This document shows positions 36,349 to 48,477 of a stretch of DNA of 64,000 nucleotides, piece after piece. Source of the stretch: Variovorax gossypii (GTDB lineage Bacteria; Pseudomonadota; Gammaproteobacteria; Burkholderiales; Burkholderiaceae_C). The DNA is taken from positions 806,001 to 870,000 of the forward strand of contig NZ_RXOE01000001.1 of the NCBI RefSeq assembly GCF_003965815.1, written 5' to 3'. Positions within the stretch are counted from its first letter, which is position 1. Each line of letters opens with the position of its first letter. The notes beneath the pieces are model-generated. The model was not told the DNA's origin. It worked only from the letters and a program-made list of their open reading frames with translations, and searched no databases. The translations under genes and the position numbers were made by a program.

Positions 36349-36983
36349 CAGGCAGAGCGGTAGAGGTGGTGTTGGTCAATATAGCGTGCAACCGTGGGCG
36401 GAACCAGCGAGGAAATGTCCACGCCGAGCGCCGCGCGCCTCCGGATCTCGGTGGCGCTGATGTCCATGGGAGGCAGTTCGAGCGCCTCGAAACGCGCGCC
36501 AGCCGGGAGGCCGGGCAGTGATTTCGGATCAAAACGGGCAGTGTTACCCGTCGATAGTGCGCGATACGCTACAGAAACAATAGCAATGCCGAGTATATCC
36601 TGCCAGCCGTGCCAGGTCGGCAGCGCGCTCGCCTGGTCGGCGCCCATGATCAGCACCAGCTGCGCGCCCGGCTGCTCGCCCTGAAGTTCGTGCAGGGTGT
36701 CGAGCGTGTAGGTGGGGCCGTCGCGCAGCACCTCGCGGCTGTCGATGACGACGGTGCCCTTCAGGTCGCCGAAAGCCAGCCGGGTCATGGCGAGCCGGTC
36801 TTCCTTCGGCGTGAGCGCCCTGCTCTTGTGCCAGGCCTGGCCAGTGGGAATCACATGCAGCTCGTCCAGATCGAGCTGCGCCATGGCGGCTTCCGCAAGT
36901 GCCACATGGGCGTTGTGCGGCGGATCGAACGCGCCGCCGAAAACGCCGATGCGGCGCGGTGTCTTGCCGGAAGAAGGGTTCAC
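36348..36983 (-). CDS. nadD: Nicotinate-nucleotide adenylyltransferase
   Basis: A 211-residue nucleotidyltransferase. The N-terminal [21 protein letters not shown] contains the phosphate-binding [11 protein letters not shown] motif, and the C-terminal [15 protein letters not shown] is the ISxTxxR motif. NadD makes deamido-NAD from nicotinate mononucleotide and ATP, feeding NAD synthesis. It overlaps hemF by 4 bp and leads into rsfS, a conserved order. Confidence 0.95.
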   Translation of the reverse strand: MNPSSGKTPRRIGVFGGAFDPPHNAHVALAEAAMAQLDLDELHVIPTGQAWHKSRALTPKEDRLAMTRLAFGDLKGTVVIDSREVLRDGPTYTLDTLHELQGEQPGAQLVLIMGADQASALPTWHGWQDILGIAIVSVAYRALSTGNTARFDPKSLPGLPAGARFEALELPPMDISATEIRRRAALGVDISSLVPPTVARYIDQHHLYRSA

Positions 36984-37897
36984 AGCCAGTCGCGACGGAC
37001 GATGAAGTTGCTGTACAGCGCGGCTTCGGGGCTGCCCGGCTCAGGCTGCTGCTGGTAGGCCCAGCTCGCCAGCGGCGGCATCGACAGCAGGATCGACTCC
37101 GTGCGTCCGCCCGACTGCAGGCCGAAGTGCGTGCCGCGGTCCCACACGAGGTTGAACTCCACGTACCGGCCGCGCCGGTAGAGCTGGAAATTGCGCTCGC
37201 GCTCCGAGTACGGCGTGGCGCGGCGGCGCTCGACGACCGGCAGGTAGGCCGGCAGGAAAGAGTCGCCCACGGAGCGGATCATCGCGAAGCCGTTCTCGAA
37301 GCCGCCTTCGGAGAAATCGTCGAAGAAGATGCCGCCGACGCCGCGCTGCTCGTTGCGGTGCTTCAGGAAGAAGTACTCGTCGCACCAGGTCTTGAAGCGC
37401 GGGTACTTGTCGTCGCCGAAAGCGGCGAGCGAATCGCGGCACACGGTGTGGAAGTGCACCGCGTCTTCCTCGAAGCCGTAGCACGGCGTGAGATCCATGC
37501 CGCCGCCGAACCAGCAGACCGGCTCGCCGCCTTCGGGAAGCGCGGCCAGCATGCGCACGTTCATGTGCACGATGGGCACGTACGGATTGCGCGGGTGGAA
37601 CACCAGCGACACGCCCATCGCCTCGAAGGGCGCGCCCGCGAGTTCGGGTCGGTTCTGCGTGGCCGAGGGCGGCAGCTTCGGCCCGCGCACCTGCGAGAAG
37701 CCGCAGCCCGCGCGCTCGAAGAGCTCGCCGCCTTCGAGGATGCAGGTCAGGCCATTGCCCTGGAGCGGCTCGCCGGGCGCCTTCTGCCAGGCGTCGCGCA
37801 CACAGGTGCCGCCATCGGCCTTCTCGACCGCCGCGATGATCGAATGCTGCAGCCCGCGCAGGTATTCGCCGACGGCCGCCGGATTGGTCTGCTGCAT
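36980..37897 (-). CDS. hemF: Oxygen-dependent coproporphyrinogen III oxidase
   Basis: A 305-residue HemF with family blocks [80 protein letters not shown] and the C-terminal [35 protein letters not shown]. It decarboxylates coproporphyrinogen III to protoporphyrinogen IX using O2, in the cytoplasm. The ATG shares a base with the purD stop (TGATG). Confidence 0.97.
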   Translation of the reverse strand: MQQTNPAAVGEYLRGLQHSIIAAVEKADGGTCVRDAWQKAPGEPLQGNGLTCILEGGELFERAGCGFSQVRGPKLPPSATQNRPELAGAPFEAMGVSLVFHPRNPYVPIVHMNVRMLAALPEGGEPVCWFGGGMDLTPCYGFEEDAVHFHTVCRDSLAAFGDDKYPRFKTWCDEYFFLKHRNEQRGVGGIFFDDFSEGGFENGFAMIRSVGDSFLPAYLPVVERRRATPYSERERNFQLYRRGRYVEFNLVWDRGTHFGLQSGGRTESILLSMPPLASWAYQQQPEPGSPEAALYSNFIVRRDWL

Positions 37898-39207
37898 CAG
37901 GAGCCGTGAGGGTTGCGCGCGTGCACCGCGCGGAAGCCGATGTCCTTGCGGTACTGCGCGCCGTCGAAGCTGACGCGCGCCGCGACCTCGTAGGCCCGCT
38001 GCTGCGCCTGCTTCACGCTGTCGGCCAGCACGGTCACGCAGAGCACGCGGCCGCCGCTGGTCTTGAGCTCGCCGTTGTCGAGCGTGGTGCCCGCATGGAA
38101 CACCACCGCGTCGGGCGCCTCGGCCGGAATGCCGGTGATGCGGTCTCCCTTGCGCGGCGAGAGTGGATAGCCGTGCGCTGCCATCACCACGCCCAGCGCC
38201 ACGCGACGGTCCCACTGCAGCTCGACCTGGTCGAGCGTGCCGTCGGTGGCGTGCCAGAACACCTCGAACAGGTCGGACTTCAGGCGCATCATGATCGGCT
38301 GCGTCTCGGGATCGCCCATGCGGCAGTTGAACTCGAGCGTCTTCGGGTGGCCGGTGGCGTCGATCATCAGGCCGGCGTAGAGGAAGCCGGTGAACGGAAT
38401 GCCGTCCTTTTCCATGCCGCGGATGGTCGGCAGGATGATCTCGCGCATGGCGCGCGCATGCACCTCGGCCGTGACCACGGGCGCGGGCGAATACGCGCCC
38501 ATGCCGCCGGTGTTGGGGCCTTCGTCGTTGTCGAGCAGGCGCTTGTGGTCCTGGCTGGTGGCCAGCGCGGTCACGTTCTTGCCGTCGCAAAGCACGATGA
38601 AGCTGGCTTCCTCGCCTTGCAGGAATTCCTCGATGACGACGCGCGCGCCGCCTTCGTTGTGCTGAATTCCCAATGGATTGCCGAACTTGTTGTCGACCAG
38701 CATGAAGTCGACGGCCTCGTGCGCTTCCTGCGCGGTCATGGCGACCACCACGCCCTTGCCCGCCGCCAGGCCGTCGGCCTTGACGACGATGGGAGCACCC
38801 TTGGCGTCGATGTAGGCATGCGCGGCCGCGGCGTCGGTGAAGGCCTCGTACTCGGCCGTCGGAATCTTGTGGCGCTTCATGAAGGCCTTGGAGAAGGCCT
38901 TCGAGCTCTCGAGCTGCGCGGCCGCCTGCGTCGGGCCGAAGATGCGCAGGCCGTGCGCGCGGAACTCGTCGACCACGCCGGCAGCCAGCGGCGCCTCGGG
39001 GCCGACCACGGTCAGCGCGATCTTTTCCTTGATGGCCCACTCGCGCAGCGCGGCGGGCTCGGTGATGTCGATGCAGTCGTAGCGCTCGTCGCTCGCCGTG
39101 CCGCCGTTGCCCGGCGCCACGTACACGCGGCTGACCCGGGCAGCCTGAGCCAGTCGCCATGCGAGAGCGTGTTCGCGGCCCCCTCCCCCAATTACCAGTA
39201 CCTTCAT
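37897..39207 (-). CDS. purD: Phosphoribosylamine-glycine ligase
   Basis: A 436-residue ATP-grasp enzyme. [19 protein letters not shown] opens the N-terminal domain; ATP-grasp motifs include [48 protein letters not shown] and [10 protein letters not shown]. It makes glycinamide ribonucleotide in de novo purine synthesis. It follows yebC by 56 bp and starts the tight purD-hemF-nadD-rsfS-rlmH-phyH-maf-rng run. Confidence 0.97.
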   Translation of the reverse strand: MKVLVIGGGGREHALAWRLAQAARVSRVYVAPGNGGTASDERYDCIDITEPAALREWAIKEKIALTVVGPEAPLAAGVVDEFRAHGLRIFGPTQAAAQLESSKAFSKAFMKRHKIPTAEYEAFTDAAAAHAYIDAKGAPIVVKADGLAAGKGVVVAMTAQEAHEAVDFMLVDNKFGNPLGIQHNEGGARVVIEEFLQGEEASFIVLCDGKNVTALATSQDHKRLLDNDEGPNTGGMGAYSPAPVVTAEVHARAMREIILPTIRGMEKDGIPFTGFLYAGLMIDATGHPKTLEFNCRMGDPETQPIMMRLKSDLFEVFWHATDGTLDQVELQWDRRVALGVVMAAHGYPLSPRKGDRITGIPAEAPDAVVFHAGTTLDNGELKTSGGRVLCVTVLADSVKQAQQRAYEVAARVSFDGAQYRKDIGFRAVHARNPHGS

Positions 39208-39263
39208 TCGCGGGCCTTCATTTCTCGCTGTGATTCAACAAACATTCATTCGGCGACGGCTGC

Positions 39264-39989
39264 TCACTCGGACAGCGAGGCGTTGTGATACACGTCCTGC
39301 ACGTCGTCCAGGTCCTCGAGCACGTCGAGAAGCTTCTGCATTCTTGCGGCGTCCTCGCCGGTCACGTCCACGGTGTTCTCGGCGCGCATGGTGACTTCGG
39401 CCGCATCGGGCTTCAGGTCGGCGGCTTCGAGCGCGTTCTTCACGGATTCGAAGTCGGCCACGGCGGTGAGCACCTCGATGGCGCCGTCGTCGTCGGTGAT
39501 GACGTCCTCGGCGCCTGCCTCGAGCGCCACTTCCATAACCTTGTCTTCACTGGTGCCCGGCGCAAAGATGATCTGGCCGCAGTGCTTGAACTGGAAGGCC
39601 ACCGAGCCTTCGGTGCCCATGTTGCCGCCGTGCTTGGAGAACGCGTGGCGCACTTCGGCCACGGTGCGCACGCGGTTGTCGGTCATGGTGTCGACGATGA
39701 TCGCCGCGCCGCCGATGCCGTACCCTTCGTAACGAATTTCTTCGTAATTGACGCCTTCGAGGTTGCCCGTGGCCTTGTCGATGTTGCGCTTGATGGTGTC
39801 GATGGGCAGGTTGACCGCCTTGGCCTTTTCCACCGCCAGCCGCAGCCGGGGGTTTCCGCTCAGGTCGGCGCCGCCGGCACGGGCGGCCACCGTGATTTCT
39901 CTGATGGCGCGGGTCCAGAGCTTGCCCCGCTTCTCGTCCTGGCGGCCCTTCCGGTGCTGAATGTTCGCCCACTTGCTATGTCCGGCCAT
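39264..39989 (-). CDS. yebC: YebC/PmpR-family regulatory or translation-associated protein
   Basis: A 241-residue YebC-like protein with the family N-terminus [25 protein letters not shown], the middle block [23 protein letters not shown] and a C-terminal domain ending [13 protein letters not shown]. The family was annotated as transcriptional regulators; recent work also links YebC proteins to translation of proline-rich stretches. It heads the strand before purD and is divergent from the methyltransferase gene at 40118. Confidence 0.93.
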   Translation of the reverse strand: MAGHSKWANIQHRKGRQDEKRGKLWTRAIREITVAARAGGADLSGNPRLRLAVEKAKAVNLPIDTIKRNIDKATGNLEGVNYEEIRYEGYGIGGAAIIVDTMTDNRVRTVAEVRHAFSKHGGNMGTEGSVAFQFKHCGQIIFAPGTSEDKVMEVALEAGAEDVITDDDGAIEVLTAVADFESVKNALEAADLKPDAAEVTMRAENTVDVTGEDAARMQKLLDVLEDLDDVQDVYHNASLSE

Positions 39990-40117
39990 GGCTTTCTATC
40001 TCGCTGTCCTGTGTTTCTGTGTCAATCCGAGCAGGCCCCGAGTTTACTGTCCGGCGCACACAACGCCGGTCCCGGGGGACCGGAATTCGGCTCAATGCTT
40101 TTGGTGATAATTGTTCG

Positions 40118-40906
40118 ATGACGCCATCGCCTTCCGTCGGGCCCGGGAATCCCGACGCCCTGCCACCGCACGCACCTTTGCCGCTGTACTACAGCACCGA
40201 GGCGGAGCATCAGGCGTTCCTGAGGCGCATCTTCGACAGCACGGCGGCCGACTACGACCGCATCGAGAGCGTGCTGGCCCTGGGAACGGGCCCCTCGTAC
40301 CGCCGTGCGGCGCTGCAGCAGGCCGGGCTCTCGGCTGGCATGAGGGTGCTCGACGTGGGCATCGGCACCGGGCTGGTCGCGCGCGAGGCGCTGAAGCTCA
40401 TCGGCTCGATGGGCCAGCTCGTCGGCGTCGACCCCAGCGCCGGCATGATGAGCCAGGTCAGGCTGCCCGGCGTCGAGCTGGTGCGCGGCGTGGCCGAGGC
40501 CCTGCCCCGGCCCGACGCCAGCTGCGACTTCGTGAGCATGGGCTATGCCATGCGCCACATCAGCGACGTGGCCGCCGCCTTCGCCGAATTCCACCGCGTG
40601 CTGCGCCCCGGCGGGCGCGTGGCGGTGCTCGAGATCACCAAGCCCGAGGGCCGCGTCGCGACGGCGCTGCTCAGGGGCTACATGCGCGCCGTGGTGCCGC
40701 TGATCGCCCGCGTGATCGGCCGCCAGCGCAACACATCCGAACTGTGGCGCTATTACTGGGACACGATCGAGGCCTGCATTCCTCCCGAGCGGGTGATGCA
40801 GGCGCTGGCCGCCGCGGGCTTGCGCGACGTGCGCCGGCACACGAGCCTCGGCGTCTTCTCGGTCTACACCGCCACCAAACCAGAACACACCGTCGAGGCC
40901 AGTTGA
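40118..40906 (+). CDS. UbiE/COQ5-like SAM-dependent methyltransferase
   Basis: A 262-residue class I methyltransferase. The SAM site is VLDVGIGTGLVAREAL, followed by GVDPSAGMM, the motif-II region CDFVSMGYAMRHISDVAAAF and HRVLRPGGRVAVLEITKPEG, all typical of UbiE-like enzymes acting on quinone or polyketide rings. It is the first gene of a four-gene set with a chorismatase, acyltransferase and glycosyltransferase. The role may be methylation of a hydroxybenzoate-derived product; true UbiE (ubiquinone/menaquinone) is possible but the long N-terminus and context differ. ATG 40118 is chosen over upstream in-frame codons. Confidence 0.78.
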   Translation: MTPSPSVGPGNPDALPPHAPLPLYYSTEAEHQAFLRRIFDSTAADYDRIESVLALGTGPSYRRAALQQAGLSAGMRVLDVGIGTGLVAREALKLIGSMGQLVGVDPSAGMMSQVRLPGVELVRGVAEALPRPDASCDFVSMGYAMRHISDVAAAFAEFHRVLRPGGRVAVLEITKPEGRVATALLRGYMRAVVPLIARVIGRQRNTSELWRYYWDTIEACIPPERVMQALAAAGLRDVRRHTSLGVFSVYTATKPEHTVEAS

Positions 40907-40908
40907 CA

Positions 40909-41946
40909 GTGCCAGCTCAGGACGAAACCTCCACTTCCCATCTGCGCGTCGAGCGCCTTTCGCTGCCCGCCAGCCTGGCGCTGGCCGCTGGCGGCAAGGC
41001 CCCATTCGCCGCGCTCGGCTACGGCACGCCGCACGGCGTGGCATGGATGCCGACCGTCAACGCACGCGTGCTGTCGGCCACCGGCGCCATGGCCGACGTC
41101 TGGCACGTGAGCAACGGCTCGCACGTCAGGTCGGGCACCACTGGCATCGCGCGCTGGCGCACCGACGGGCACTGGCTGCTCGGCGCCATCGACCTCGACG
41201 AAGCCGCCGAGAAGCAGGGCCTGGCCGAACTCGCGCACCGCGCCTATCGCGACCTGTTCAAGACGCTCGACCAGGCCGGCACGCCGCACCTGCAGCGCAT
41301 CTGGAACTACCTGCCACAGATCAACGCCGACGGCGGCGGGCTGGAGCGCTACCGCCAGTTCAACCTCGGCCGACAGGAAGCCTTCCTCGAAGCAGGCCGC
41401 GCCGCCTTCGAGGGTGCCCCGGCCGCCTGCGCCCTGGGCATTCACCAGGGCGCGCTGTCGATCCGCTTCCTGGCCGGTCAGCGCGCGCCGCTGCCGGTCG
41501 AGAACCCCCGGCAGGTCTCGGCCTACCGCTATCCCGAAACCTACGGCCCGCGCTCGCCGACCTTCTCGCGCGCCGCGCTGGCGGACATCGGCGACGGCAA
41601 CATCGCCCTCTTCATCTCCGGCACTGCGAGCATCGTGGGCCACGAGACCGTGCACCACGGCGACGTGCAGGAGCAAACGCGCGAGACCCTGCGCAACCTG
41701 CAGGCGGTGATAGCCGCCGCCAACGAACGCTGCAGCGCGAAGTTCTCGCTGGCCGAGCTCGACTGCGTGGTCTACGTGCGGCATCCGTCCGACACCGAGA
41801 CGGTGCGCGGCATCCTCGAAGGCGCGCTCGGTGCCGATGCGCCGATGGCGCGCCATGCCGTGTACCTCGAAGCCGACATCTGCCGCAGCGACCTGCTGGT
41901 CGAGATCGAGGCCCACACGGTCGCGGCCGGTGAACTGCGGGCCTGA
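40909..41946 (+). CDS. Chorismatase, FkbO/Hyg5/XanB2 family
   Basis: A 345-residue protein starting with GTG two bases after the previous stop. The motifs RIWNYLPQINA (130-140), ERYRQFNLGRQEAF (146-159) and the C-terminal FISGTASIVGHETVHHGDVQEQ and QTRETLRNLQAVI are diagnostic of chorismatases, whose fold resembles RidA/YjgF. They hydrolyse chorismate to pyruvate plus 3-hydroxybenzoate, 4-hydroxybenzoate or a dihydroxy-cyclohexadiene acid, depending on subtype. XanB2 supplies hydroxybenzoates for xanthomonadin pigment and ubiquinone in Xanthomonas. Subtype cannot be fixed without aligning active-site residues. Confidence 0.85.
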   Translation: MPAQDETSTSHLRVERLSLPASLALAAGGKAPFAALGYGTPHGVAWMPTVNARVLSATGAMADVWHVSNGSHVRSGTTGIARWRTDGHWLLGAIDLDEAAEKQGLAELAHRAYRDLFKTLDQAGTPHLQRIWNYLPQINADGGGLERYRQFNLGRQEAFLEAGRAAFEGAPAACALGIHQGALSIRFLAGQRAPLPVENPRQVSAYRYPETYGPRSPTFSRAALADIGDGNIALFISGTASIVGHETVHHGDVQEQTRETLRNLQAVIAAANERCSAKFSLAELDCVVYVRHPSDTETVRGILEGALGADAPMARHAVYLEADICRSDLLVEIEAHTVAAGELRA

Positions 41947-41988
41947 CCGGTCGTCGTCCGACCGCGCCTCGCCCGACCTACCGATCCA

Positions 41989-42786
41989 ATGACCCGCGTG
42001 CTGAGACTTCTCACATCGATTCCGCTCGCGTTGATGCTCTACGCGCTGCTGCTGTTCCTCGGCCTGATCTCCCTGGTCTGGAACCTCTTCGCCATGCTCA
42101 TCCATCCGGTGATGCCGGCGGGGCCCGCGCGCACGCTGGGCCGCATGACCATCGCCTTCGCCTACCGCATGTTCTGGTGGCTGGCCTCGGTGACCGGCAT
42201 GATGCGCATCGATGCCACCTGCCTCGACCCGATGCGCAAGGAGCCCGGCGTGATCTTCGTGGCCAACCACCCGACCATGCTCGACGCGCTGCTGCTTGTG
42301 GCGCGGCTGCCGCGCAGCGCCTGCATCATGAAGGCCGACCTGATGGGCAACATCTTCCTGGGCGCGGGCGCCCGGCTGGCGCGCTACATCAGCAACAAGT
42401 CGGCGCGCACGATGGTTCGCCTGGCAGTGAACGACCTGCGCAATGGCGGGCAACTGGTGATCTTTCCCGAGGGCACGCGCACGGTGACGCCGCCGCTCAA
42501 CCCCTTCCGCCCCGGCACCACGCTGATCGCCAAGCTGGCGCAGGCGCCCATTCAAACGGTGTTCATCGACACCGACTCGCCCTACCTCGCCAAGGGCTGG
42601 CCGCTGTGGCGCGTGCCGCCGCTGCCCATCGTCTTCAGGCTGCGGCTGGGCAAGCGCTTCGCGCCCACGCAGGACAGCGACGTGCTGCAGGCCGAACTCG
42701 AACAATACTTCCGACAAAACATGGAACAGCGCGCCACCGACGCGTCCCCCGAATGCCAGACGCCTCGCGCACACACCTTGTCCTGA
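41989..42786 (+). CDS. PlsC-like 1-acylglycerol-3-phosphate acyltransferase family protein
   Basis: A 265-residue membrane-anchored acyltransferase. Two hydrophobic segments lie in residues 5-50, followed by the catalytic HX4D motif (NHPTMLD, about 85-91) and the FPEGTR phosphate-binding motif (about 160-165). Such enzymes attach acyl groups to glycerophosphate or other acceptors; in aryl-polyene and xanthomonadin clusters a similar gene transfers the polyene chain. It starts 42 bp after the chorismatase stop and its end overlaps the GT2 gene by 34 bp. Confidence 0.82.
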   Translation: MTRVLRLLTSIPLALMLYALLLFLGLISLVWNLFAMLIHPVMPAGPARTLGRMTIAFAYRMFWWLASVTGMMRIDATCLDPMRKEPGVIFVANHPTMLDALLLVARLPRSACIMKADLMGNIFLGAGARLARYISNKSARTMVRLAVNDLRNGGQLVIFPEGTRTVTPPLNPFRPGTTLIAKLAQAPIQTVFIDTDSPYLAKGWPLWRVPPLPIVFRLRLGKRFAPTQDSDVLQAELEQYFRQNMEQRATDASPECQTPRAHTLS

Positions 42787-43529
42787 TCCCCAGCTACAAC
42801 ACCGGCGAGCGGCTGTTCTCGACGGTTGCCGCCGCCCGCGCGCAGTGGAGCCCGGTGTGGGTGGTGATCGACGGCAGCGACGACGGCACCGGCGAGCGCC
42901 TGCAGCAGATGGCCGAGGGCGATCCGGGCCTGCGCGTGTGGGTGCTGCCGCAGAACCAGGGCAAGGGCTCGGCGGTGCTGCACGGCCTGCGCGCCGCGAA
43001 GGAGGCGGGCTTCACTCACGCGCTGACGATGGACTCCGACGGCCAGCATCCGGCCGACCTGATCCCCGCCTTCATGCAGGCCTCGCTGCGGCGCCCTGAG
43101 ACCATGGTGCTGGGCCGCCCGGTGTTCGACGCCAGCGCGCCGCTGCTGCGCGTGCGCGGACGACGCGTGTCGAACGGCTGGACGCAGCTCGAGACCCTGT
43201 TCGCGGGCGTCGGCGACTCGCTCTACGGCTTTCGCGTGTATCCCGTGGCCGACCTGATCGCGGTGATGGAACGCCAGCCCTGGATGCGGCGCTTCGACTT
43301 CGACACCGAGGCCGTCGTGCGGCTGGCATGGCGCGGCGTCAAGCCGGTGAACATCGACGCGCCGGTGAAGTACCTCACGGCCGAGGAAGGCGGCGTCTCG
43401 CACTTCCGCTACGGCCGCGACAACGTGCTGCTCACCTGGATGCACGCTCGGCTGATGATCGAATTCGTCCTCCGGCTGCCCTTGCTGCTGTTCCGCAAGC
43501 TGGCGAAGAAGCCGCCGTTCCAGGACTGA
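42753..43529 (+). CDS. Family 2 glycosyltransferase
   Basis: A 258-residue GT-A glycosyltransferase: HLVLIPSYNTGERLFSTVAAA at the start, the nucleotide-binding VVIDGSDDGTGERL, and the DxD-type LTMDSDGQHPADLIPAF (residues about 85-101). The hydrophobic C-terminus (RLMIEFVLRLPLLLFRKL) may anchor it to the inner membrane. It resembles the dolichyl-phosphate-mannose-synthase-like GTs of aryl-polyene clusters. Its ATG lies inside the preceding gene in another frame, giving a 34-bp overlap. Confidence 0.82.
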   Translation: MPDASRTHLVLIPSYNTGERLFSTVAAARAQWSPVWVVIDGSDDGTGERLQQMAEGDPGLRVWVLPQNQGKGSAVLHGLRAAKEAGFTHALTMDSDGQHPADLIPAFMQASLRRPETMVLGRPVFDASAPLLRVRGRRVSNGWTQLETLFAGVGDSLYGFRVYPVADLIAVMERQPWMRRFDFDTEAVVRLAWRGVKPVNIDAPVKYLTAEEGGVSHFRYGRDNVLLTWMHARLMIEFVLRLPLLLFRKLAKKPPFQD

Positions 43530-43535
43530 TGCCTT

Positions 43536-43564
43536 GTTCCCTCTCCCAGAGGGAGAGGGAGCAG
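43536..43564. repeat. REP-like palindrome, probable bidirectional terminator
   Basis: A perfect 10-bp stem TCCCTCTCCC / GGGAGAGGGA (43538-43547 and 43551-43560) with an AGA loop lies between the convergent GT2 and OMF genes. The arm and the GAGCA that follows match the outer arms of the larger element at 63891-63999, so it is likely a short copy of the same repeat family. No T-tract follows, so termination would be weak. Confidence 0.65.
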
Positions 43565-43569
43565 ATGCG

Positions 43570-44956
43570 CTATGACGCCTCGGCCGCGCCGCCCAGCGCC
43601 TTGTAGAGCGTCATCGTCGCGTTGAGCTGGTTCAGCCGGTTCTGGGCCAGCGACACCTCCGCCGTGCGGCGCCTGTCCTTCGCATCGAGCACCGGCTGCA
43701 GCGCGGTCGCACCCGCGCGGTATCGCACCTCCGACAGGCGCTCGGCACGCTGCGCCTCCTGCAGCGCCAGCGCCAGCTTTTCGCTTTCGGCGCGAAGCTG
43801 CGCACGCGACGAGAGCGCGTTCTCGACCTCCGACAAGGCCGTATAGAGCGACTGCCGGAAGCCCACCACTGCTTCTTCGTACTGCGTCTGCGACACCGCC
43901 ACGGTCAGGCGCGCGGTGTTCCATTGCAGGAACGGCAGCGTCAGCCCTGCGCCCAGCGTGCCCACGGGGTTCTTCAGCAGCTCGCCCAGCGCGGCGCTCG
44001 AGGTGCCCAGTGAGCCCGTCAGGCTCAGCGCCGGATAGAAGCCGGTGCGCGTGGCGTCGACGTTCGCCAATGCGCTGCGCAGCCTCTGCTCGGCGGCACG
44101 CAGGTCCGGGCGGCGACCCAGCAGGCTCGCGGGCACGCCGGCATCGATGACGGGCAAGGCGGTGTCGGGCAGCTGCGTCGTCTCAGCGGCCATCTGCTCC
44201 GGCGGCTGGTCGAAGATGATCGCCAGCGCGTTGCGCGCCTCCACGCGCTGCTGCAGCAGCTGCGTGTGCGCGGCCTCCTGCGTGGCGAGGTTCTGGCCGG
44301 CCTGCGCCACGTCCAACCCCGACACCGCACCCGCCGCGTACTTGACCCGCGCCAGCGCGAGGATGCGCCGGCCGTCTTCCATGCCCGCCTCGCTCAGCGC
44401 TATGCGCTGGTTCAGGTAGCCGGTCTGCCAATAGGCGCCCGCCGTGGTGCCGATCAAGGCCAGCGCGGCCGCCTGGCGGTCGGATTCTGTGGCCTTCAGT
44501 TCCCAGTCGGCGGCGCTGCGCACCGCCGAGAGCCGCCCCCACAGGTCTAGCTCGTAGCTCAGCGTCACCAGCGAGCTCGACGCGGAACCGGCCACGCCGC
44601 CGCGCTTCAGGTCGTAGCTGCGGCTGGTGTTGGCCTGCCCGACCACGCTCGGCGCGAGGTTCGTGTTCGCCAGCCCGGCCTGCAGCTGCGCGCGCTGCAC
44701 GCGGATGCCCGCCACGGCCAGGTTGTTGTTGGTGCGCAGCGCGTTGTCGATCAGCTGGTCGAGCTGCGGATCGTTGAAGGCCTTCCACCAGCCGGAGGAC
44801 AGCATCGCGGCCGCGCTCGCGCTGCCCGAACCGGCCGACTGCTGCCAGCCCTGCGGGATCTCCAGCGGGCGCTGCGCACGCTGCTCCGGCTTGAACAGGG
44901 TGCACCCGCCCAGCAGCAGCACGGCCGCCGCCACCGCCGGCGGAAGAAGACGCGCC

Positions 44957-44964
<8 letters not shown>
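43570..44964 (-). CDS. Outer membrane efflux lipoprotein of the MacAB system, NodT family
   Basis: A 464-residue TolC-like lipoprotein. The leader ends in LLLGGC and is followed by PLEIPQGWQQ. The usual NodT blocks are present: NNLAVAGIRVQRAQLQAGLANTN, ELDLWGRLSAVRSAADWELKAT, LLGRRPDLRAAEQRLRSALANV. GTG 44964 overlaps the macB stop by 8 bp and gives a good lipoprotein signal, so it is preferred over the upstream start at 45000. It should provide the exit duct for substrates delivered by MacA-MacB. Confidence 0.88.
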
Positions 44965-46956
<1,992 letters not shown>

Positions 46957-46957
<1 letters not shown>

Positions 46958-48123
46958 CAGCGCTTGCCCCGTCCGCTGTTGCCGTTGTCGCCCGTCTCGC
47001 CGCGCTCAGGCACCGCGGAGGCATCACCGGTGATGACGTTGTCGCCTTCCTTCAGGCCTTCGAGAACCTGGGCCTGGAAGTTGTTGGAAATGCCGACGCG
47101 CACCTTGCGCTTTTCCACGGTCTGGTCGGCCTTGAGCACGCGCACTTCCTGGCGACCGTCCTTGTCGCGCTCGCCGAGCGCCGTCAGCGGCACGGTCAGC
47201 GCCTGCTTCGCCTCGCCCAGCAGGATGGCGACCTGCGCCGTCATGTCCACGCGCAGCGTGCGGTCTGGGTTGGGCACGTCGAACAGCGCGTTGAAGAACA
47301 CGGCGTTGTTGATCTTCTCGGGCGAAGGCTGCACCGCGCGCAGCGTGCCGTGGTAGCGCTTGTCGGGGTCGCCGAGGATGGTGAAGTACACCGGCTGGCC
47401 GGGCTTCACGCGCACCACGTCGGCCTCGGACACCTGCGCCTTGACGGTCATGGTCGACAGGTCGGCCAGCTTCATCAGCGTGGGCACCTGGAAGGCGGCG
47501 ACCACGGTCTGGCCCTCGAGCGTGCTGATGGAGACCACGTCGCCGTCGATAGGCGCGACGATGCGCGTGTAAGAAAGGTTCTGCTGCGCCGAGGCCACGG
47601 CCAGCTTCTGCTGGCGGATCTGCGCTTCCAGCGATACAGCATCGGCGCGCAGCGCTCGCAGCTCGGCGTCGGCGCTTTCCATGTCCTGCTTCGCGGCCGC
47701 GTCCTGCGCGAGCATTTCCTGCTGCCGCGTCCATGTGAGCTGCGCCTGCTTGACGCGCACTTCCTTCGCCAGCTTCTGTGCCTGCAGGTTGTCGAGCTTG
47801 GCCTGCTCCTGCGCCAGGGTGTTCTGCGAGATGACGGGGTCGATCTCGGCGAGCCAGTCGCCCTTTTTCACCGTCTGCCCGAGCACCACCTTCAGCGACT
47901 TGAGCTGGCCGCTCACCTGCGCGCCCACCTCGACCTGCTTGAGCGCCTGCAGCACGCCGGTGGCGAGCACCGCGTTCTCGAGATCGGTGCGCTGCACGGT
48001 GGATGTGAGGTATTCGCTCTTCTTCGCCGGGCTCAGCAACGACGAGGCAATGACGGCCAGCACGATGAAAACGGCAATGCCGATCAGGTATTTGCGCGAT
48101 CGCCGGGGCGGGTTATTGGGCAT
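46957..48123 (-). CDS. macA: MacA-type periplasmic adaptor
   Basis: A 388-residue membrane fusion protein. An N-terminal anchor helix (YLIGIAVFIVLAVIASSLL) is followed by VEVGAQVSGQLKSLKVVLGQTVKKGDWLAEIDP, a coiled hairpin (NTLAQEQAKLDNLQAQKLAKEVRVKQAQL), IVAPIDGDVVSISTLEGQTVVAAFQVPTLM and a MacA-like beta-barrel. It joins MacB to the outer-membrane channel. It is divergent from the small secreted peptide gene with 354 bp between. Confidence 0.9.
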
Positions 48124-48477
48124 GCAAAGAAAAAGAATGAAGGCGCCAGGGGCAGATTGTTTCGCTCGAGGAATTCGGCGCCGAAAAAGAAAAGGAGCTG
48201 CGTGGGTTTTCGCACAATCCTAGCTGTGTTTGCTTAAGGGCTTTTAAAGACCCGCGCTGTGTATTGACACCATCCTCTTACAAGCGGACGCACAGCGATT
48301 CCTGCCCCGGCCAGATCGTGACTTTAGGCACTGTCTGCACGCGAATTGCACTCCTACATTCGCAATTGGGCAGCGCATTGCAGGCCGCCCACGACAGCAG
48401 ATGCCAATGGTCCGCGAATATCTTTTTCGCGGCCGGGGCATCTCTTTTTCGACGCATTCAATTAAGGGGAAACGACC
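48124..48477. promoter_or_regulatory. 354-bp divergent control region macA / secreted peptide
   Basis: This gap holds no convincing ORF. It is more AT-rich than its surroundings. The inverted pair AATTGC...GCAATT (about 48340-48366) and a TTGACA-like hexamer (around 48260) are visible, but no -10 at proper spacing was found by eye. A ribosome-binding site AAGGGGA lies just before the peptide ATG at 48478. Confidence 0.4.
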
